From: Takashimella koratensis
Lineage: Eukaryota; Basidiomycota; Tremellomycetes; Trichosporonales; Tetragoniomycetaceae
NCBI GenBank assembly: GCA_003116875.1
Contig: BCKT01000003.1
Location: 127,143-191,142 of the forward strand
Direction of reading: 5' to 3'
Length of the DNA stretch: 64,000 bases
The position numbers were made by a program, and so were the translations under genes. This document shows positions 1 to 11,325 of this stretch, in pieces. Under the pieces are notes generated by a model. The model ran no database searches and was not told where the DNA came from. It saw nothing but the letters and a program-made list of their open reading frames with translations. Within the stretch, counting starts at the first letter, position 1. Each line of letters starts with the position of its first letter.

Positions 1-108
1 ACCACCCTGCTGCTGTTCCAGACCAGGCGATGAAGACTTTGACTGCTAGATAGCACACGCAAAATGCTATGATTCATGCCCGAGGTCACGTGCCTTCCCT
101 CATGACTC

Positions 109-2248
109 ATGTTTGTCTTTATTTTTGGAGATTTCGGCGACTTCGACTCGGTCTGCACAGTCCCCTATAAGATGCCCACCCCCGGTCCTGCCCCGCCCGC
201 CATGGACAAGAGCAAGAGCAGAGACAGAAGCAGAGGGCGGGGGACCAACGACAAGGCTGACCGCTCTTCTACCACCGACATGACCGACCGATTCTCCAAC
301 CTCCTCCGTGGGGCGTCGTCCACTCGTCGATCAGGTCCGCAGCTCTCGCTCCACGTTAGCGGGAGAGGAACAGTCATCATGCCTCACCCTATCCTCGACG
401 CCATCAACGGACACCCAAACACAGAGCTATCAGGAGAATTAGAGATTGAGTTGCCCAAAGGGTCGGGGAAGAAGAGGTGTCGAAGTATATCAGTGGGACT
501 CAAGTCGGTATCGAGGTTATTCATGGGTCCTGAACGAGGGTGGGAGGAGGATGTCCTGTTTGACAGGAAGATTGATCTTCGCGGAGCAATTGTGTTGGAA
601 GAGGGCACGCAAAGGTGGGTGCATCTCGAAAGACTTTGCTTGAGATTGAGCTGCGTGCCCAACACTCACACCGCATGACTTTTGTTCCCAGATTCGGTTG
701 GAACATCATCATCCCCTTCCACCTCGGCCCACACGACTTTCACCCTAAAGGCAATGTGATCCTCACCATCTACGCCGAAGTCGACGGGCTGCCATCGAAG
801 ACTTCCTCGGGCTGGTTCACACCTCGATCGTCCAGCCCCGACGGCGAGCGCGACCACACCCATAGCCACAGCCGTAGCCGAACCCGCAAATCGTCTACTC
901 AGATCTCACCCGCCCACTCGGGCTCAACCACACCAACGGGCAACGCTCCAGGGTCTTCGGGGATGTTACCTCACTCCTGGGCGCAGGATATCTCGGAACC
1001 GCCCCAGGACCGTGGGATAGCACACCAGATGCTTGTCTCGTGGCGAGAACCAATCGATGCCCATTCGGAGGGCAAGGTCGATTGGTTGTATGGGACGCAC
1101 ACATGTGATCGAAGGTTGTGGTTGATATATAACCCGAACATTGAGGGAGAAGTGAATAAGTTGGATCTCACGGCCAAGGTTGACCTCCCTTCGGTCGGTG
1201 TGGTAAATGTTCGATGGACGTCACATCTCGTGAGTCCTCGTTAGCTTCTTCTTTGTACAGGTTAGCTAACAACTCGATCTCAGTGGACTGTATGCGCGAC
1301 ACTCAACACACTCGTCTCTGTCACTTGCGTTCCCACCGCTCAAATATACTTTGTCGCCGTCGTCCTCACTCAAAAAGCACTCATTCGATCACCAAGAGAA
1401 CTTCCTGAAACTCCGCCGCTTGAACAAACTCGCCGGTTTGTTATCTGGACAAGTGGGAAGCGACCAGAGCAAGGCGAGCCGCTCACGGCTTCCACGCCAA
1501 CGCTTTGGAAAGGTGCGGGGGAGCTGGTACTGAAGGGTACCCACAAGTTGCCGGACCACACCAAGCTGCGACCATCGACGGTAGAGGGGTGAGCAAGGTC
1601 CAGCTAGCGATTTCAGGACTTGGCTGACTTTTTGTCCAGCGTCATGACGCCAATCCAAGTAACACACACATTGTCGGTAGAGCTGTGGTTCGCGCTCGAC
1701 GGAGAGCTACAGATGCTGGTCGCGAAGAAAGATGTTGATGTTCCTTCGGTGAGCAGATCACCCCCCCCCCCCCCCCCTTTCCCCGCCTTGTCAAATCTGA
1801 CCGCTAACATCCGCAGTGCGACTTGATCCCTAAAATCATCGCTTTGCCATCATGTAAGCTTCCACCTCTTCTCCTCGTCTACGCCGTTCACCTCGCTAAC
1901 GACGCAGACGGGACATCCCCTCTTGACCCATGCCCACTGTGCGGTCTACCCCCTAACGAACAATTCTGCGTCACTTGTCCCCGCTCCATTGTCCCTCACG
2001 CGCGACACGACCTCTCCCCCTCAATCACGAAATCCTCTGAGCGCACTTGCCGCCTGTGCCTCGAACGTATCAACGAGCGGTTCGCTTCGACAGCTGCGGA
2101 TACACTGCAGGATGTGTCGGGTTGCGCGTGTGGGCTGCCGCCTGATACGGGTGAGAACGAATTATTGGACGCGGCGATGGAACAGGCGGAAGAGACGCAG
2201 AGAGGGCGGTCAAAGCGCGTTGAAGCTGGTCGAGCGGTAGAAATGTGA
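109..2248 (+). CDS. Arrestin-like protein with C-terminal Cys-rich region
   Basis: Probable adaptor of the fungal arrestin family, which links ubiquitin ligases to membrane cargo. Six exons can be joined in frame, with introns at about 616-691, 1230-1283, 1589-1639, 1749-1816 and 1854-1907. The first splice gives the junction EEGTQR/FGWN, followed by NIIIPFHLGPHDF and a beta-strand segment typical of an arrestin N-lobe. The later segment TPIQVTHTLSVELWF resembles the arrestin C-lobe. A Ser/Arg-rich, probably disordered insert lies between the lobes. The last exon carries CPLC, CVTC, CRLC and CAC pairs that may bind a metal; this is inference. An ATG at 172 gives a shorter protein and could be the true start. 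The family call rests on the strand pattern; LDB19/ART1-like is the nearest type I would suggest. Confidence 0.6.
1761..1777 (+). repeat. Homopolymer of 17 C
   Basis: An uninterrupted run of 17 C lies inside intron 4 of the arrestin-like gene, between the GTGAGC donor and the CCGCAG acceptor. Its length may vary between strains or be misread in assembly. It does not affect the reading frame. Confidence 0.95.
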
Positions 2249-2422
2249 GTGGTGGGTAACTCGGGTCCGCCGATCACCCAGAGAGACAAAGCTGCATAGA
2301 AGCGTAGACGATGTTGTTTGTTGTACACTAGTTCAATACATGGGTCTGGACAACGCCCAATCTTGTTGTCCAAAATATCTACGAGCATGTCACGGGGTAT
2401 CTCGCTCCACCTTGAGACCAAC

Positions 2423-4740
2423 CTATATCCTTCCTCCCTGCTGTCTACTCCTCGATGCCGTGCTCGCCTCGCTAGGCCTCCTCTCCCCTTCTCTCCCACT
2501 CGACGCGGTACTCGCACTTCCATTCCTCCCCCTCTCCGCCGTCCTCGAGACGCTCGCCTTGTCCGTAGCCCCGGTTGGGAGCTCAGGCGGGTCAGAAAAA
2601 TACGTTGAATTGAGACCGTAGTAACTTTGTGTCCCGTCGATAGGTATCGACGACTTCCTGATCGTCAACGGTCTGGTAGAGCCGGTTCCTAAAGAGTCGT
2701 GTGATTCGCGAGACGCCGCGCGGGAAGGTCGACGAGGAGGTGAATCGGTATTTGATGGGTTAGCCTTTTGAACGGATTTGGGAGTGGTCTTTGACGAGGG
2801 AATGGCGGCTGGTTTGGGTTTCGGAAGCACGCTAACAGGAGGAAACGCGTCCGGGTCGTCCGAATCTGCAGCTTCGTCAGAATCATCGGTCTCGTCGCTG
2901 TCCGAGTCGTCGTCGCTGGTAGTATCCACGCGAGCGGCGAGCTTGGGCGTTGGGGGACGTTTAGCCTCGACGCGTTTGGGAGCGGGCGTCGCTGGCGTCG
3001 TCTTGGCAGGAGTCGACGGGGGTTTCGTTACTTTCGGCGGCTGGGACGCAGTGGCAGAGGGAACTTGTTTCGGTGCTTCCTTGGACTTGGGGCTCGGTGT
3101 GTCTTTGAGCTTGGAAGTTTGTGCATTTTTGGGCTTAGGGCTCGGCGTCTCCTTAGGCTTGGAGCTCGGTAACTCTTTGGGTTTCTGTGTAGGTGTGGCG
3201 GTGGTCGATTCGGGTTTGGGCGAGGCGGTCGGCGTTGCCTTCGGACTTGGTTTCAATTTCGGTGGCGAAGATGATGGCTGGCTAGCTGCTTGTCTGCCGG
3301 CCGGCTCTTGTGAAGCAGTTTCAGCGGGGACGGTGCCGACCTGTGTTGGTGGTTTGGGCTGTTGCGCCTGAGTCGGAGCCTTCTTCACTTCCTTATCAGT
3401 CGAACCTGCCCTTGTCGTGCGTTTGGGACCTTGAGCCTCAACCTTGGGCACGCTCTGCACGTTCGGCACGTTTGGCACAGCCGGCACACTCGGAACGGGG
3501 GGGAGCTGTTTCTCACCCCCAGAAACCTCAGGGAACACTCTACTCTCCACCCTTCTCGACCCCGGTGGTTGGCGGACAGAGGCCATGGAGAGCCTGTGTT
3601 GTAGGTGACGAGGGTCCGGACTGGGGTTGGATGGGTACAGGTCTCGAGGAGGTTCGAGGTCGGTTGGTGTGCCAAGAGAAGACTGGGAGGGGACGTGAGT
3701 TGAGATTCGAGGGTGAAGGGAGCGCGTTTGGGGGTGATTGGACTGGGGAACGTGGCCGTGTGAGTGTGGGTGTCCGTGAGAGCCTTGCGAGGTGTGAGCG
3801 CCGTGAGCACCGTGAGCGCCGTGAGCACCGTGAGTACCGTGAGTACCGTGAGTACCGTGAGTACCGTTAGTACCGTGAGTACCGTGAGCGCCATGGGAGC
3901 CATGAGGCGGGTGGGCGTAGGAAGCATTTGGATTAGAGTGACCACCATGGGTGTTATCGCCATGAGCAGGATATCCACCATGACCTTCATGTCCCCCTTG
4001 TCCACCGTGACCGCCGTGTCTGCCGTGTCCGTTCTGCCCGCCATGAGACCCGTGCCCGTGCGGCTCTTTCGTATCTCCCACTGGCTGCCCATGCATCGTC
4101 GGCGGTCTGGACGGATCGCTGTCATAGTCTGGAGGAGGGGGTCTCGGTCGTCTCCCTCCTGTAATACTTGGTGCATACGACGCTCTGTTTACTCCCGTTT
4201 GAGGTCTTCCTTGTCCCGATGGCGAACCGGTCTGTTTGTCCCTGTGTTGAGCCTGGGCCTGGTCGGGTTTAGGCCTCGGGTTGTTTCCCAGTTCCGCCCA
4301 GTCTTTCTTAGTTGGAATCGAGTCGGCGCGGTCGGTACGTCCGGCATTGGGTTGGGAGGTGGACGAACCAGGCTCGTCCCCTGGCGTAGCAGCTTTTCGA
4401 CGACGAGCACGTTGAATAGTGAAAAGAATGAGGAAAGCGACACCAAAGATGCCGGCAGTGACGCTGATGCCGGCAATGATGAGGGTGCTGGTTGAGACCG
4501 AATTTTTCTCGCACTCGAGGTATTGGCTAAGAAGGAGTCAGGTCGCTTTAGCCGCGAGGTGGAATGAAGAAGAGGGTGAGTGGGTGGCTGGAGAACGTAC
4601 GTGACTGAGCCGTCGTAAGAACATGTGGTGTTGGAAGAGCCGCTGGCAGATAACGTTGCTGAAGAAGTGCCCGAGCCGGAAACGGTCTGAGCCATGACAG
4701 TCCCGCCGAATGCCACCAGGGCCAGAGCGACAGCCAACAT
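2423..4740 (-). CDS. Single-pass membrane protein with His/Gly repeat tail
   Basis: Secreted-then-anchored protein of unknown role. From the ATG at 4740 a signal peptide (MLAVALALVAFGGTVMAQ) leads into a short Ser/Thr-rich outer region. An intron (4527-4600, donor GTACGT) joins to TQYLECEKNSVST. One membrane segment follows (LIIAGISVTAGIFGVAFLIL), then a basic stop-transfer QRARRRK. The cytoplasmic tail has a Pro-rich stretch, a long His-Gly region with HGT/HGA triplets, a Pro/Lys/Ser/Thr region with repeated 'PSPKPK'-like units, an Asp/Ser acidic block and a Ser/Arg-rich end. This layout resembles fungal cell-wall sensors of the Mid2/Wsc type, but no Cys-rich WSC domain is visible. The frame extends upstream to 4944 with an earlier ATG at 4890; I chose 4740 because it starts a clean signal peptide. 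Confidence 0.65.
3780..3900 (-). repeat. In-frame triplet-codon repeat coding His-Gly-Thr/Ala
   Basis: A 9-nt unit (plus strand GTACCGTGA or GCACCGTGA) is repeated about ten times with one interruption (GTACCGTTA). On the minus strand it codes HGT then HGA units inside the cytoplasmic tail of the membrane protein. Near-identical adjacent units suggest recent expansion and probable length variation between strains. Confidence 0.85.
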
Positions 4741-5126
4741 TGCGCTGGCCGCGAGCTTGGCCGGAAGAGATGCTAGGTCGACTTGTGCTCCGATGGGGGT
4801 TACAGAGAGGTTAAGCAATATCGAGAAGCGAATACAGTATTCGGCTGGAGCAGAATTGGGTAGAGTGCGAGTAGAACAGGCGATGGTCATTGTTGAACGC
4901 GCTGGTATCACTGCGAGAGGGGCGACGCGTTTGAGCGACGTCAAAGGATATGACAGGAGACGAGGAGGGAGTCTACAAAGGACCGGTGGGTGGTCGTACG
5001 GCTATCGTGATACATATGAGACAGCTCGAACACGACGCATACTCTGTCTACAAACTACGGGTGGCGTATATGCAATATTCGGACAGACAAGCCAAGTACA
5101 ACGATGGGGTATGTCATTCATACTCC

Positions 5127-8100
5127 CTAGTCCGAGATCGAGCGTAGAATCACGTCCAACCCCCTGATAACCGCCAACGAATTCCCATTCCTGATTGTAT
5201 CCGACATTGCCTCTGCTGAATCTGACCAATACTGTTTCAACCAAACCGGGGAGACATTCAACATTGCCGATAAGAGGAGTACCAGCAGTGCCACCGATTT
5301 CTTGTTATCTTTCTGACTGATGAGGGAGGAATTCATCTGAGCGATGGTGGTTGTGCCGACAGGAGGTGAACTACCTCCGTTAGTCATTGCGGCGAGGTCG
5401 TCGAAAAGTAATTGCGGCAAATCAGGAAGGAGAGCGGTGATGTATTTAGGTTGGAGAACACCTAGGGCTGCCATGGTTTCGAGAAGAGTAGCGCGGTCGT
5501 CAGATGACATGTGAGTAGAAGAAGCGGTGTGCCAAAGAGTCTTGGAGACGAGGGTATTGATGTGTGTTTGGGAAAGGGCACCGTGAGCGTAACGGCAATC
5601 GGCGACTTGTGCCCGGAGTCGGGTTTCGTCGTTGTAGTGTAGCATTTCACGATTGATTGCTGCTTTCGAGTCCTGGGAGAGAAGTCAGTGAGAAGTATGG
5701 TGAAATAATACCACAGAGTCGTGAAGGAACCTACTCTGTTGATCACGGGCTATTTGATACACAACGTCAGCATGTATCTCTTGAATTGTTGCCTCCTTGG
5801 CGGTCGTCACTCACGTTACGTTCCACCGTCCCGACATGCCCATAAATCGCAGAAACCAATGCCTTGACATCGGGATCCAATTTCAAATTCCCGCCAAAAG
5901 TTGAATGCACATTCAACAGAATCTCATAACCGTCCAGACCTTCTTGAGGGACTGACAGCAGCCTGGAAACCGCATTCAGTGCCGCATGTTGTGAATCCTT
6001 GGGGAGTTCACGAGCCATCTCGAGTAGGTCGATAGCGAGTTGAGATTGTTGAGCGCTACCCCAGCCTTCGAATTTGGCTAGGTTGGCGAGGCCTTGGAAG
6101 ATGAGAGACAGGGAGTGACCTTCTTTAGGTTGTTTGAGACCAGCGAGGATCAGGTCTTTCACGGGTCCGACGTACTTTCGGTGAAGACTAGGCTACATCA
6201 GTGGTGGTACTGGTCGTATTACAGTCTCAGTACATACCTTGGTGGAAGAGCCGGCCTGGGAGCCCGTCAGCAACAATTCACTTCTCATAACTCAAACACT
6301 TACAGCAAGTTGCTAATGATGCACGCCTCGACAGTCGCTCTCGCCGGATCAACTTTTGTCAAGAAATCCATCAAGCTCAATGACTGGCGAATATGGCTCC
6401 ACGCCAACGGCTGAACAATCGCGCGGTGTCCTAATGTCAAGTGAGTAAGCAGCTTGGCGGCGACGATCTGGATAGATGGTTCAAGAGTTTGGTGTAAGGC
6501 AAGGAGGATCATGTTGCAGCTTCTCTCATCAAGTTTGTCGGCCATGGCGGGGTTGGAGAGGACGCTTAATGCCACTAGGACAATCCGGGAGTCTGGACAT
6601 GTCAGATGGGTTGGGGGCTACTTGGAGGTTACAAAACTCACCACTGGCAAGAAGAAGTTGAGCGGCTTTGTAAGTAATGTTACGCATACTCTGCGGACTA
6701 ACGACCCCAGGGATAATGGCCAACTTGAGCGCGGCAGTGACGATGGTCTGACCTCGCTCTTCGTCCAGGCTCCACATGATGAGTCTTTGCGCAAGTGACG
6801 CCAGCTCGTCGTCTGGGACAGTCAGCGAGACACACTGCCACGAAAACCGAAAAGGTACGACGCTGTCAGCACACTACTCACCTTGCAGGGGGGAAACGCT
6901 CAGCGCACCAAGGACCGCTTGCACATCCGATACCGACTTTGTCCCACCCATGATTTCTTGAATGATATCCGAGAGACACTCTGTGATCCTACTGCTCAAA
7001 ATCGGCAACAACGTCGCAATGGAGACAAGAAGGTCGGTATCAGATAACAAGATCTCGGGAGCACAGTGGAGGTATCGAATCATCAGGTCTTGTGCGACAG
7101 GACCCATGCTGACGAGTAAAGATGCGAGGAGATGTTGCGCCGCTGAAGAGGGGAGAAGGTCGATTGCGAGTTGGCCGACGGGGTCGATGAACGGCTCGAA
7201 GCTAACCACAAACTTCAGCCCGCTAACAACAGTTTTCCCAAACATGATAACCCGACGATGATACTCACCGGTCCAGGATGACCCGAGCGAGCTGCGCAAG
7301 CCCCCTCATAGCTTGATCAGGCAACACCCCTGCGGCCTGTAACAGAAAGTCTACAGTCTGATCCACCTCTCCGTTCTCGCAAAACTCCATCGTCTCCCAA
7401 GTCGTCAAGATTGGCAAAGCCCCGCAGATCGCAGTCTTCTCACGGATGCCGCTGGTTCCGAAAGTGGAAGAGAGGGTGCGGAAGACTTCTTGCGGGGTGA
7501 TGCTGTAATCGCGACAAATGTCTAAGCGGAGCTCCTAGGTTTTGTTAGGGAGTTTCAATTGTGATACTCATTCTACTCAGGACTTACGAGAGGCAAGTGT
7601 TCGACGATAAGGCAACACCACAGAACAGCCTCTTCGTTGACCGGGCATAGCTTGAGAGAAGCTTGAAGCAACGCGTGGGTATTGGTCATGATGAGTCGAC
7701 AGACATCGGGTCGCTCGCTGTGCGTGTACCTCTTCATCGCCTGTAACAGCGCTTCTTTCGCCACGTCGTTCTATTCATATCAACGATTGTCAGCCGAGTT
7801 TTGTATACGGTGAAGATGTGGAAGGACAGAATCGTCTACAAGATGGCTACCCACATCCTTCTCAAACGCAATGTGAGAGACTTGTTGGTACAGCGCCGCC
7901 AAGTGAGTTTCGAACAAGCTAGAATTGGAGTGTTCGACACCAAGCAAGATCGCCAAACTGAGCCGACCCGGGTTGGTCCGAATGGCGCTAGCATCCCCGT
8001 CAGCTCGTATTCTTAGAACACCGAGGTTTAACTGACATGTTGTCGATGGCCATGGTGATTGCCGACTCGGTAAGCGTAGACATAGCCATAACTCTTCCTG

Positions 8101-8721
8101 TGGCTGTGTAAACACAATCCCAACGCCTTTGCCACCACCACTTACCGTACAGGAAGGCCGCAGCGCTTGCGAGCTTCCTCTCTATCCCGTGATCAAACAC
8201 CAGCTTCTCGAGCTGGGAGCATACGAACGCGTGCACTTCTTGTAGGCCTTTCAAGCTGGGAGCGTACATCTCGAGGAGATCCACGACGTTCGCTGGATCA
8301 TGTCTCAGCGCAGACTCACGACTCAAGATGTATGGCCAATGGAATGGACCACTTACAAATCGCTTTCAACGCTCGACCGAGACTCTCGGGTGTACGCTGG
8401 TCGATGAGTTGTGTTATCCTTGCTCGTTCGGCCGCCCACTTGTTCGAATCAGTGTCGGATGGGAAACTACCCAGAGTCGCCTAGAGCAATTAGCAGGTGA
8501 TTTGGAGGAAGATATCGCTTAGGATATTTACCCCAGAAGCTTGTTGGTTGAGGACGGTGGAAATATCCGGGGTGGGGCTTCCAGGACTGTTCAAGCATTA
8601 GCGATGTCTTCGACCCGTACGACCTGGCTGCTTACTCTTGATCATGAGCCTCGTCACCTCGTTTCAGCACCTCGAGAAACATCTTGTTCTTCGACTTGGT
8701 CTCTTTGAGGAATGAGTACAT
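5127..8721 (-). CDS. ARM/HEAT-like helical repeat protein, function unknown
   Basis: Not recognised. About a dozen short exons on the minus strand each code amphipathic helix pairs, e.g. SQLAIDLLEMARELPKDSQ, ATLLETMAALGVLQPKY and DLLVSIATLLPILSSRI, the texture of an ARM/HEAT solenoid. The last exon opens at an acceptor CTCTCCCAG before DSKAAINREMLHYN and ends at 5127. The first exon likely begins at 8721 (MYSFLKETKSKNKMFLEVL); an ATG at 8892 in the same frame is also possible. A very small exon near 5738-5752 is needed between two introns, so exact joins there are uncertain. No transmembrane segment or catalytic motif is visible. Solenoids of this kind usually act as scaffolds or transport receptors, but I cannot name a partner. 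Confidence 0.55.
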
Positions 8722-8995
8722 GTTGAAACTCCCCGAGTCGAGAAAGTGAAGGTGAGTGGACAACACCACGAGCAGTCGACCAGCTGCAGCCTTCAACCAT
8801 CGGGGAGTGGGGCTAGCTCTCCTTTCACTCCCAGTAAGTGAAAGGAGTGACACAGATCGACGTCGTGAGGCATAGACGAAAGTCAAGGACATGCATGTAC
8901 GCGTACATTTCAGTAATCAAAAATCAGTCTCGCTCGTGGCTGCCACGCCTTCGCTGGTCGTATCACTTGTCTTTCTGAATTCTCCAACCAAGCCA

Positions 8996-10616
8996 TCACG
9001 CAAGCTGCCACCCCTCCTGCTGCTCCGCGTCCGTGGCGGCATTGTCGATGACCTTTGGCATGTTGACGACAATACGTCGAACTTTGCCCTCTTTCTCAAG
9101 TTTGACAAGGTGTGCAAGCGTCCCCTTGCCCGCAGCCGCAATGATCCCCTCCTTGTCGGTCTTGTAGATGAGCCGGCAAAGAAGCGGGACGGTAATTGCA
9201 TTCGCAGCGGTGGACGACTCCGTCGGGAAGACTGTCGGGTCGAGGGGGATGTGCTTGGGCGCTTCGGTGTACTCGGGTCCCATTCGTTCCTTGGTCTTGT
9301 CAGACCACTGGTAAAAGCCGTCGTTGCGTTGAGCTTCTGCTGCGCGCTTGCCAGCGGTCAGCGCATCGACTTCGGCGAGGCGGGAACCGAGTGAGCCAGG
9401 GTTGGCAGAGAGATCAGAGAGGATTGTGACGATCTGGTCTTCGCGCTCTTGGCGGTGCGTGATGTAGTTGTTGATGTGCTCGCGGCACGCGTCGGGGGTG
9501 GTGATGTGTGGTCCATGAGCAGGGTAGAGGACACTGGGCTTGAGAGCGAGGAGGGTCTTGAGTGAGATCAGGTCTGGGTATGTCAGCGAAGTAAACACGC
9601 AAAGCAGAATCGACCTACAAGCGGCGAGGTCGGTAAAGACCGTGGTGCCCTGGCCCAGTACGGTGTCGCCGGTGAAGATACCCCTCTCTCCTTCCAGCAT
9701 GACGAGCGAGACCGAGTCGGCGGTGTGTCCGGGGGTGCGCAGACACCTGAGACTGACGCGTGCCACCTCGGGGACATCGGCCCACTTGGGCTTCCCTTCC
9801 TTGTCGTGCTTCAGCAGGTGGCGGTAATTGGGGTCGATGATGGAGATCATGAGACCGGGCATGATCGGGTGAAACGGTTGGAGAGGGGAGAACGATGTGT
9901 ACGTCCCCGGGGGGAGGGTACCCCAGAGAGCGGCGTCGGTGGTCTCTCTGTCTCGTTCATTGAGAGCGAGTTCGGCCTCGTCCGGGGAAGGGTACTTCCA
10001 CAGCTTTGGAGGGGGGAGTCCGTTCTCCTTGAGCGTGGTGAGCAAGAGCGGCAACGCACCGACGTGGTCGAGATGACGATGAGTGAGGATGATGTGCTCG
10101 ATCGCTGGGAGTCGCCTTTCTTTGGTCGAGTTGGGCGCCCACTGCGCGCCAGGACCGTACTCAACCAACTCAACGGGGTTGATCTTCGGGTCGTCTTTCC
10201 TCTCCGCGATGATCTGGGCCTTGACTTCTTCGTGTCTCTCCGGATCAATGTTCTTCAATTTGGACTGGGCGGCAGCAGACTCGAAGTGTGTCTCGCGCAC
10301 CCCAGATTCGAGACCCAGGTGGTGCAGGTGGACGAGGAAGAGGTCGACGTATTGTTTGGCAGTGTGAGGGGAGCTCGTGTCGATGAGGATGAGAGGAGCA
10401 AGAGGGTTGGAAGGCGGTTGGAGGAGGTAAGAGTTGGTCCCCTGCAGAGTCATGAGTCCGGGGTTCTGCCCGAGGACGCGGGTGACATGCGCCGAGAGCT
10501 GCAGGATAGGTCATATGTTAGTTAGGACTGATTGGAAGCTGTTCAAAATCGGCCGGGGAGCAGCTATTCACCTTGAGCACATCGCTCAAGCGCTCGAGGT
10601 CGGTGTTCATCGCCAT
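8996..10616 (-). CDS. Metallo-beta-lactamase-fold hydrolase, LACTB2-like
   Basis: Zinc-dependent hydrolase of the LACTB2/PksA-TE group; members act as endoribonucleases or thioesterases. Three exons: 10616-10572 (MAMNTDLERLSDVLK), 10498-9619 and 9573-8996. The second exon opens with LSAHVTRVLGQNPG and MTLQGTNSYLL, the family's N-terminal signature. Metal-binding motifs are visible: THRHLDH, RTPGHTADS, FTGDTVLGQGT and YPAHGP. The helical C-terminal part matches the winged-helix tail of LACTB2. Intron 2 is only 45 nt and keeps the frame open, so it is easy to mistake for coding sequence; splicing turns DLAAC... into DLAAYLISLKTLLALKP. The gene is divergent from the MCT-like transporter. Substrate cannot be told from sequence. 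Confidence 0.85.
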
Positions 10617-11325
10617 GGTGGAAGAGGTGCTGGTGGGTAGGGGGGAGTGGGTGAAGCGAACGTTGTGGATGGGCTGTACCCTCGCAGCGGTCTCTACGAC
10701 CTGTAAACGAGTTGCTCGTCGGTGTGTATAGGCGTGGAAAGACCTAGAATATCTCGCCAGACGAGGATTGGTAAGAGCGAGCGATACCAGGCTTGTGCAA
10801 GGCGGAGATGACCCAATGGACAACATCCAAGGCCGCCTGGGCGCTACGCCTTGTCCTCCTAGTCACGCATCGAAACGGGCGTGAGGAAAGGCAGTCCGAC
10901 AGCAAGCCTTTGTTCGTGAACAAGGGAGGGTAGGGTGGATGGGCTGAGGCGGGGCGGGGTTGGGGGATGGAGGATGTGACAGAGTGGAAAGGAGAGTCGG
11001 ACAAAGGAGAGTCAAGTGAGCGGGAAACGCGGCGGTTAGCACAAACACCGACGCCGACGCCGAGTAGCACCGCAACCGCGACTGACTTTGAGACAAGGCG
11101 AGACCTGCATCTGGCAAGGACGGTATCAGACTTGCTTACCCTTGCTGGGTGCCATGCATGGTGACTGAGTCGACCCCGGAGGGTCCAGAGGTGACCTTGC
11201 CGACAGACCAACTAAGCGCGCGCTTACCGATGAGATGTAAGGTGCTACACCCGAGTCAATGATTCTTTCTCTCTCTCTTATCTCAACCCCCTATACCTCA
11301 CCTGTGTATAGCCTCTCTCTACACC
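10617..11325. other. Divergent intergenic region
   Basis: Shared 5' region between the metallo-hydrolase (-) and the MCT-like carrier (+), 709 nt. It has a CT-rich stretch before the transporter start (about 11266-11285). Open frames on the minus strand here have no recognisable protein character. No motif is claimed. Confidence 0.5.

Noticed and set aside
3385..4176. Minus-strand frame with long TVLTVLTVL repeats
   Set aside because: It is the +1 frame of the His-Gly-Thr codon repeat and has no independent support.
9725..10525. 266-codon plus-strand frame over the metallo-hydrolase
   Set aside because: Mirror frame of a GC-rich real gene; its peptide has no family character.
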